Below are positions 59,308 through 64,000 of a stretch of DNA of 64,000 bases, piece by piece. The first letter of the stretch is position 1; each line of letters starts with the position of its first letter. The notes beneath the pieces are model-generated. The model ran no database searches. It was given only the letters and a program-made list of their open reading frames with translations, and was not told the origin of the DNA. This stretch comes from Betaproteobacteria bacterium (lineage in GTDB: Bacteria > Pseudomonadota > Gammaproteobacteria > Burkholderiales > Eutrophovitaceae), in assembly GCA_020354125.1 (NCBI GenBank), contig CP070643.1, forward strand, positions 2,712,372 to 2,776,371. Direction: 5' to 3'. Both the position numbers and the translations under genes were made by a program.

Positions 59308-61863
59308 ATGAATCCCGCGCCCTGGTTGAAAAGCGTATTGGCACCATCCAAGGACAGGCGCGATAACGGTATGGGCACCTTTGCCGGCGTATTCACGCCG
59401 AGCATCCTCACCATACTCGGCATTATTCTGTTCTTGCGGCTCGGTTATGTCGTCGGCAGTGGCGGCCTGGTCAAGGCGCTGGCGATCATTTTGCTCGCCA
59501 ATGTCATTTCCGTGTTGACTACCTTCTCGGTGTCGGCCATTGCCACCAACTTCAGAGTCAAAGGCGGTGGTGTCTACTACCTCATCTCGCGCACGCTCGG
59601 TCTCAGATACGGCGGCTCCATCGGTGTCGTGCTGTTTCTCGCGCAGTCGGTCTCAATCGGTTTCTATTGCGTCGGTTTTGCTGAAGCACTGATGGCGATG
59701 ACGGGCGGCGACAACCCGTTGCGGGTACAAGTTATTGCCGCACTTGCGGTGTTGGGATTGTTCTGGCTGGCATGGCGCGGTGCGGAGGTTGCCAACCGCG
59801 TGCAATATATAGTGATGGCTGTTCTGGCGGCGGCGATTCTGTCATTCGTTGCAGGCGCATTAGACCAATGGGATGGCGGTTTGCTGGTTCAGAACATGCG
59901 TCAACCGGCGCAATCACCATCATTCTGGATACTGTTCGCGATCTTTTTTCCTGCTGTGACTGGTTTTACCCAGGGCATTGCGATGTCAGGCGATTTGCGC
60001 GACCCGGGCAAGAGCATTCCACTTGGCACTTTCCTCGCGGTAGGTTTGTCGATTGCGATTTACGTTGGCGTTGCGATCATGTTCGCCGCTAGTGCAACTA
60101 ACGAAACGCTGGCAAACGATTACGGCGCCATGCGCGGCATTGCCGTGGCCGGCTGGCTGATCGATTTCGGCGTGATCGCTGCAACCCTTTCCTCGGCATT
60201 GGCGTCCTTCCTCGGCGCGCCGCGGATTTTGCAATCGCTTGCCGGCGATCGCATCTTTCCGCTACTGCACTGGTTCGGGCAGGGAAGCGGGCCGGGCCGC
60301 AACCCGCGCCGCGGCGTCGCGCTGTCGTGCGCGATTGCGCTGTCGGTGGTCGCGCTTGGCAATCTCAACGCAATCGCACCGGTGGTATCGATGTTCTTTC
60401 TGGTTTCCTACGGTCTTGTCAACTATGCCACTTACTTTGAAGCGACGGCGGCGAGCCCGTCATTCCGACCGACGTTTCGCTGGTACAACCGTCACCTGAG
60501 TCTGATCGGCATGTTCGCCTGCCTCGGTGTCGCGATGGCGATTGACATCTGGTCTGCGGTCGTCGCGGTCGCGATCCTGGCAGCGATTTTCCAGTATCTG
60601 AAAGCAAGAGGCAGCGCCGCTCGCTGGGCCGACAGTCGGCGCGCGTTCTACCTCAAACAGGTACGTGAGAATCTGTTGGCTGCATCGCGCGAGGTTGAAC
60701 ACCCGCGTGACTGGCGGCCGCATCTGCTGGCTTTTTCCGATAGTCCGGAACGCCGTGCCGGACTGCTGAGATTTGCCTCCTGGGTCGAAGGTGGCAGCGG
60801 GCTGACAACCGTAGTGCGTGTGCTCGAAGGCGAAGGCGTGCGCATGCTCAAGTTGCGCGAGACAGCCATCGAAGAGATGAGCAAGGAGCTCAAGCAATAT
60901 GGTTCGAATGCGTTTCCAATGGTAATCGCGGCTCCGAGCTTCGAAGCCGCGCTGCCGATTGTGGTGCAAGCCGCCGGAACCGGCCCGATTAACATCAATA
61001 CGGTTCTTGCCAACTGGATCGAAGGAAAGTCCGGACTTGCCAGCGAGTGGGCCAGTGACCGCTTCGGGCGCCGCCTGCGCACAGCGTTTCGGCTTGGCAG
61101 TAACCTGCTCATCCTGCATGCCGAACAGGATGAATGGGACGCTTTGCAAAAGGTACCTGCCAGCGAGCGTGTCATTGATATCTGGTGGCAAGCCGACAAG
61201 ACTGGCCAGATGATGGTGTTGTTGGCCTATTTGATGACGCGTAGCGAGGCATGGAGCAATGCAACCATACGCGTCGTCGTGCCAGCGCATATCGAGGGTG
61301 CGGAGTCGCATCTCGAAGAGGCTAAATCCATTCTGTCCGCTGCGCGCATCGATGCGCAAACTGAGCTCGCTGTCGATGCCGACAGCCAATCGATCGTAAC
61401 GCACTCGGCTGGTGCGTCCATTGTGTTCTTCCAGTTCGGCATCCGCGAGGGACGAATCATTGATCCGTTTGGTAACGATGTAAGCGAGATCCTTCCGGAC
61501 TTGCCGATGGTCGTCATGTCGATGGCCGCGCAGGATGTCGACCTCGATGCGCAACCGGACGAAGGCACTGCCGCGGAAACTGCCGCGTTGCTCGATCGGG
61601 TGAGCGATGCGCGTAAGCGCGCGACGCTTGCTCAACAACAGGCCGACGAAGCTGCTGCCGCGGCTGGCGGCGCTGTGTCTGAGTTGACCGAGGCGGCCAC
61701 CAGTGGCGCGGACCAGGAGCGTCTCGACAAGTTGCGTCAGGATGTTGACGCTGCGCAGCAGCAGGCGCAGGAAGCAGCGCGCCGGGCCGTTGTTGCTGCC
61801 GGTCGTCGCGAAGTTGCTGAGCGCGCTGTACGCGACGCGGGTTTGGATCTGCCCGAAGCCTAG
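59308..61863 (+). CDS. SLC12-like cation-chloride/amino-acid permease with a long C-terminal helical tail
   Basis: This 851-residue membrane protein has an APC-superfamily core of about 12 membrane segments (about 20-430) opening with GTFAGVFTPSILTILGIILFLRLG, a cation-chloride cotransporter hallmark, and an FLGAPRILQSLAGDRIFP segment. The C-terminal soluble region (about 440-740) resembles the SLC12 C-terminal domain with TVVRVLEGEG and IDIWWQADKTGQMMVLLAYL. The last 100 residues are an alanine/glutamine/glutamate-rich coiled coil (QQQADEAAAAAGG, then QQQAQEAARRAV). Likely a K-Cl or related cotransporter. Start ATG 59308. Confidence 0.85.
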   Translation: MNPAPWLKSVLAPSKDRRDNGMGTFAGVFTPSILTILGIILFLRLGYVVGSGGLVKALAIILLANVISVLTTFSVSAIATNFRVKGGGVYYLISRTLGLRYGGSIGVVLFLAQSVSIGFYCVGFAEALMAMTGGDNPLRVQVIAALAVLGLFWLAWRGAEVANRVQYIVMAVLAAAILSFVAGALDQWDGGLLVQNMRQPAQSPSFWILFAIFFPAVTGFTQGIAMSGDLRDPGKSIPLGTFLAVGLSIAIYVGVAIMFAASATNETLANDYGAMRGIAVAGWLIDFGVIAATLSSALASFLGAPRILQSLAGDRIFPLLHWFGQGSGPGRNPRRGVALSCAIALSVVALGNLNAIAPVVSMFFLVSYGLVNYATYFEATAASPSFRPTFRWYNRHLSLIGMFACLGVAMAIDIWSAVVAVAILAAIFQYLKARGSAARWADSRRAFYLKQVRENLLAASREVEHPRDWRPHLLAFSDSPERRAGLLRFASWVEGGSGLTTVVRVLEGEGVRMLKLRETAIEEMSKELKQYGSNAFPMVIAAPSFEAALPIVVQAAGTGPININTVLANWIEGKSGLASEWASDRFGRRLRTAFRLGSNLLILHAEQDEWDALQKVPASERVIDIWWQADKTGQMMVLLAYLMTRSEAWSNATIRVVVPAHIEGAESHLEEAKSILSAARIDAQTELAVDADSQSIVTHSAGASIVFFQFGIREGRIIDPFGNDVSEILPDLPMVVMSMAAQDVDLDAQPDEGTAAETAALLDRVSDARKRATLAQQQADEAAAAAGGAVSELTEAATSGADQERLDKLRQDVDAAQQQAQEAARRAVVAAGRREVAERAVRDAGLDLPEA

Positions 61864-61980
61864 TGCGCCGACAAACGAACTGGCGAGAAGAATCGTTGCC
61901 TGGCGCTCCCTTTTTGAACTGGTGCTCGCGGTTGAATGCGCGCAGAATAGATCATCTATTGCCAGCGAAACAGGTGCACC

Positions 61981-62586
61981 ATGAAATGCAAGCAAGTATC
62001 AAATGTCAGGCGGCGTGCCTTAATTGCCGGCGCCGTTGCTGCGCCGCTGATTCTTGCTGCAGGTGGCGTCGCATCCAGGCGAGCACTGGCCGCAACGCCG
62101 TCCTGTGGCGACGACAAGACGCCGCCGCAAACCGCTGGACCGTTTTTCAAACCCGACTCGCCGCAGCGCGTATCGCTCATTGACGCCGGTATGCAGGGCG
62201 AGCGGCTCAAGCTCACCGGCAAGGTGCTTTCAACGTCGTGCGAAGCAGTCAGCGGCGCGCTGATTGATTTCTGGCACTGTGACGCGAATGGCAGATACGA
62301 CAATCGTGGTTACACGTTTCGCGGTCATCAGTTCTCGGATGCGCAAGGCGGGTTTTCTCTTGAAACAATCCTGCCCGGTATCTATCCCGGTCGCACCCGC
62401 CACATTCACGTCATCGTGCAGGCACCGAACCGCCGGCCGCTGACAACGCAGCTATACTTTCCTGGTGAAGCGTTGAACAGGCGTGACTTTATTTTTGACC
62501 CAAAGCTGTTGATGACAATGCAACAGTCGAACGCGCAGCGCGACGCGCAATTCGATTTTGTGCTGGACTTGGGCCGTCGCGTCTGA
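61981..62586 (+). CDS. Exported intradiol ring-cleavage dioxygenase-family protein
   Basis: This 201-residue protein has a twin-arginine-like N-terminus (NVRRRALIAGAVAA) with a hydrophobic stretch and an ALAA cleavage site, so it should be exported. The mature part is the intradiol dioxygenase beta-sandwich with DFWHCDANGRYDN, a tyrosine ligand, and RTRHIHVIV, the two histidine ligands of the Fe(III) site. It also has the DAQGGFSLETILPGIY segment. Family members cleave catechol, protocatechuate or related rings between the hydroxyls. It is shorter than catechol dioxygenase, like the secreted, often uncharacterised branch. Substrate unknown. Confidence 0.86.
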   Translation: MKCKQVSNVRRRALIAGAVAAPLILAAGGVASRRALAATPSCGDDKTPPQTAGPFFKPDSPQRVSLIDAGMQGERLKLTGKVLSTSCEAVSGALIDFWHCDANGRYDNRGYTFRGHQFSDAQGGFSLETILPGIYPGRTRHIHVIVQAPNRRPLTTQLYFPGEALNRRDFIFDPKLLMTMQQSNAQRDAQFDFVLDLGRRV

Positions 62587-62632
62587 ACACAACGGTTAGC
62601 AGGGCGGGCGCCGAGGTTACTCAGTTATCTTG

Positions 62633-63955
62633 TTAATTGATGACGTGCACCAGCCACAGGCTGATCGCCGGAAAGAAGAACAACAGGATCACGCGCAGGA
62701 AATCTGACGCAAGAAAAGGCAACACGCCTTTGAACGTTTCGAGAATCGGAACATCCCGCGCCAGGCTGTTGATGATGTATATGTTGAGCCCAACCGGCGG
62801 ATGCACCAGGCCGATTTGCATCACCATCAACATCAGGATGCCAAACCAGATGGCCTTGTCGCTGTATCCCAGACCCCAAAGATCAAGACCCATCACGGCT
62901 GGAAAAATGACTGGAATGGTCAAGATGACCGCTGACAATTCGTCCATGAAGAAACCGAGCACGATGTAAAGCACGATGATGCCGGCGACGATTGCCAGCG
63001 GCGACCATTCGAGACTGGTTACCCAGTCTGAAAGATGCGTTGGTAACTGTGACAGTGCCAACGCACCATTGAGCATGTCGGCGCCGAGGAATATCAGGAA
63101 AATCATGCCGGCGGTTTCGGCGGTACCGAACAGACAGCGCGCGAAGGTCGTCCAGTTCAACTCGTTTCGCAGCAGTGCGGCGAAGAAAGTGCCGGCGGCA
63201 CCGACGGCAGCGCCTTCAGTGGGGGTGAAGATACCGGTGTAAATGCCGCCGAACACGATGGTGAACACGGCGGCGACAGGCCAGACTTCGATAAACGACT
63301 TGAACCGCTCTGCAGTACTTTGTCGCGGTTGCGATGGTGCCAGGTCGGGTCGCAAACGCACTGTCAGCCAGATGACCAGGCAGTAACCAAGCGTAGCGAT
63401 GATACCGGGAACAAACGCCGCAAGAAATAACTTGGCAATGTTCTGTTCGGTCAGAATGGCGTAAACGACCAGCGGCACTGACGGTGGAATCAGGATTCCC
63501 AGCGTGCCGCCGACGGCAAGGGTAGCGGTGGCAAGGCGCCCCGAATAGTGGTGCCGGCGCATCTCCGGCAGCGCGACCTGTGACAGTGTCGCAGCGGTGG
63601 CCACGGAAGAACCACACACGGCGCCAAAAGCAGCGCAGGCATAAATGGACGCCATCGCCATGCCACCGCGGAAATGGCCTACCAAGGCGTTGGAAAATCT
63701 GAACAGTGCGCGCGACAGGCCGCCCTGGGTGGCGAACTGTCCCATCAGGATGAACAGCGGGATCACCGACAGGTCGTAGACAGAAAAGCGCGCGAACGCT
63801 AATCCCTTGAGATAGTTGAGCAACGAACTTTCGCCGGCCATCCACCAGTATCCAACTGCGCCTGGAATGAACATGGACGCAGATAGCGGAACACGCAATG
63901 ACATCAACAGCAGCATGGCGGCGAACAGAGTCGCGCCGATTTGCAGACTACTCAC
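62633..63955 (-). CDS. TRAP transporter large permease (DctM/SiaM-type)
   Basis: This 440-residue inner-membrane protein has about 12 membrane segments and the typical IGVNLF-like/GTLGILIPPSVPLVVYAI and TPTEGAAVGAAG motifs of the DctM family, with a closing NLYIINSLA-like HPPVGLNIYIINSLA. It forms the sodium-driven pore for carboxylates or sugar acids. The start is a GTG at 63955 that overlaps the stop of the small permease gene. The substrate-binding protein gene is probably further right, outside the window. Confidence 0.93.
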   Translation of the reverse strand: MSSLQIGATLFAAMLLLMSLRVPLSASMFIPGAVGYWWMAGESSLLNYLKGLAFARFSVYDLSVIPLFILMGQFATQGGLSRALFRFSNALVGHFRGGMAMASIYACAAFGAVCGSSVATAATLSQVALPEMRRHHYSGRLATATLAVGGTLGILIPPSVPLVVYAILTEQNIAKLFLAAFVPGIIATLGYCLVIWLTVRLRPDLAPSQPRQSTAERFKSFIEVWPVAAVFTIVFGGIYTGIFTPTEGAAVGAAGTFFAALLRNELNWTTFARCLFGTAETAGMIFLIFLGADMLNGALALSQLPTHLSDWVTSLEWSPLAIVAGIIVLYIVLGFFMDELSAVILTIPVIFPAVMGLDLWGLGYSDKAIWFGILMLMVMQIGLVHPPVGLNIYIINSLARDVPILETFKGVLPFLASDFLRVILLFFFPAISLWLVHVIN

Positions 63956-64000
63956 CGGCGGTGGCCTCCTTCCAGCGCCGCCAGGCGATCTCGAGTGCCA
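63948..64000 (-). CDS. TRAP transporter small permease (DctQ-type), C-terminal end
   Basis: A minus-strand frame enters from the right edge and ends at TAG (63948-63950) with residues ALEIAWRRWKEATAGE. The stop overlaps the GTG start of the large permease, the standard arrangement of dctQ and dctM. Only 17 codons are visible, so the assignment comes from position. Confidence 0.65.
   Translation of the reverse strand, partial: ALEIAWRRWKEATAGE

Noticed and set aside
60460..61995. Minus-strand open frame of 511 codons
   Set aside because: It lies wholly antisense to the SLC12-like transporter and shows no recognisable motif.
1..64000. CRISPR array, prophage, rRNA or tRNA genes
   Set aside because: I looked for evenly spaced direct repeats, integrase or phage motifs and RNA gene landmarks and saw none.

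Overview
The window looks like a chromosomal segment of a free-living, aerobic, heterotrophic gammaproteobacterium. This is inferred from the complete tolQRAB-pal-cpoB envelope operon, a PgpA-type lipid phosphatase, an OxyR that keeps both redox cysteines, an AddAB-like repair locus and FeoAB. Many dehydrogenases, CoA-handling enzymes, a TRAP transporter and an intradiol dioxygenase suggest an environmental, possibly marine or soil, degrader of carboxylic, aromatic or terpenoid compounds. Gene order is mosaic and I cannot name a genus. I see no rRNA, tRNA, CRISPR array, prophage or complete insertion sequence.

Layout. 1-3349: end of an AddB-like nuclease and a full AddA-like helicase-nuclease. 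3447-5457: a tail-anchored Ser/Thr kinase behind a degenerate cyclase-like membrane protein. 5828-11943: two SDR dehydrogenases, a J-domain-like membrane protein, a DUF2189 protein, a lactonase-like metallohydrolase, a carboxymuconolactone decarboxylase-family protein and a 3-hydroxyisobutyrate dehydrogenase-like enzyme. 12344-16060: a small charged protein, a 2-hydroxyacid dehydrogenase and an SDR separated by a 257-bp MITE-like element, then a glutaredoxin-CcdA fusion. 16242-21818: pgpA, an SDR, a hydrolase/CoA-transferase/crotonase-like operon, a SleB-type wall hydrolase and a small exported protein.

21992-27178: the tol-pal operon, whose Pal carries an unusual charged helix of about 100 residues. 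27828-33872: a PAS-GGDEF-degenerate EAL protein, a D-aminoacylase, an HtrA-like protein that has lost its catalytic triad, and oxyR. 34422-39767: maeB with a duplicated Shine-Dalgarno repeat, a short GlpD-like oxidoreductase, a cold-shock gene with clear promoter and terminator, and two hypotheticals. 39889-46215: an acyl-CoA synthetase, a di-haem protein overlapping an FmdB-type zinc ribbon, a Tat-exported amidohydrolase and a quinone-reductase-like enzyme. 46641-48850: a two-gene operon of a multi-pass membrane protein and a VWA lipoprotein, the best candidate here for an undescribed system. 48865-52887: TauD/TfdA dioxygenase, metallo-hydrolase, aminotransferase, a small protein and a divergent HTH regulator. 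52876-55352: a Fur-box-controlled feoA-feoB-accessory operon. 55476-64000: aldehyde dehydrogenase, a hypothetical, an old yellow enzyme, an SLC12-like transporter, an exported intradiol dioxygenase and a TRAP transporter cut by the right edge.

Family assignments come from recognising motifs by eye. No database search was run.
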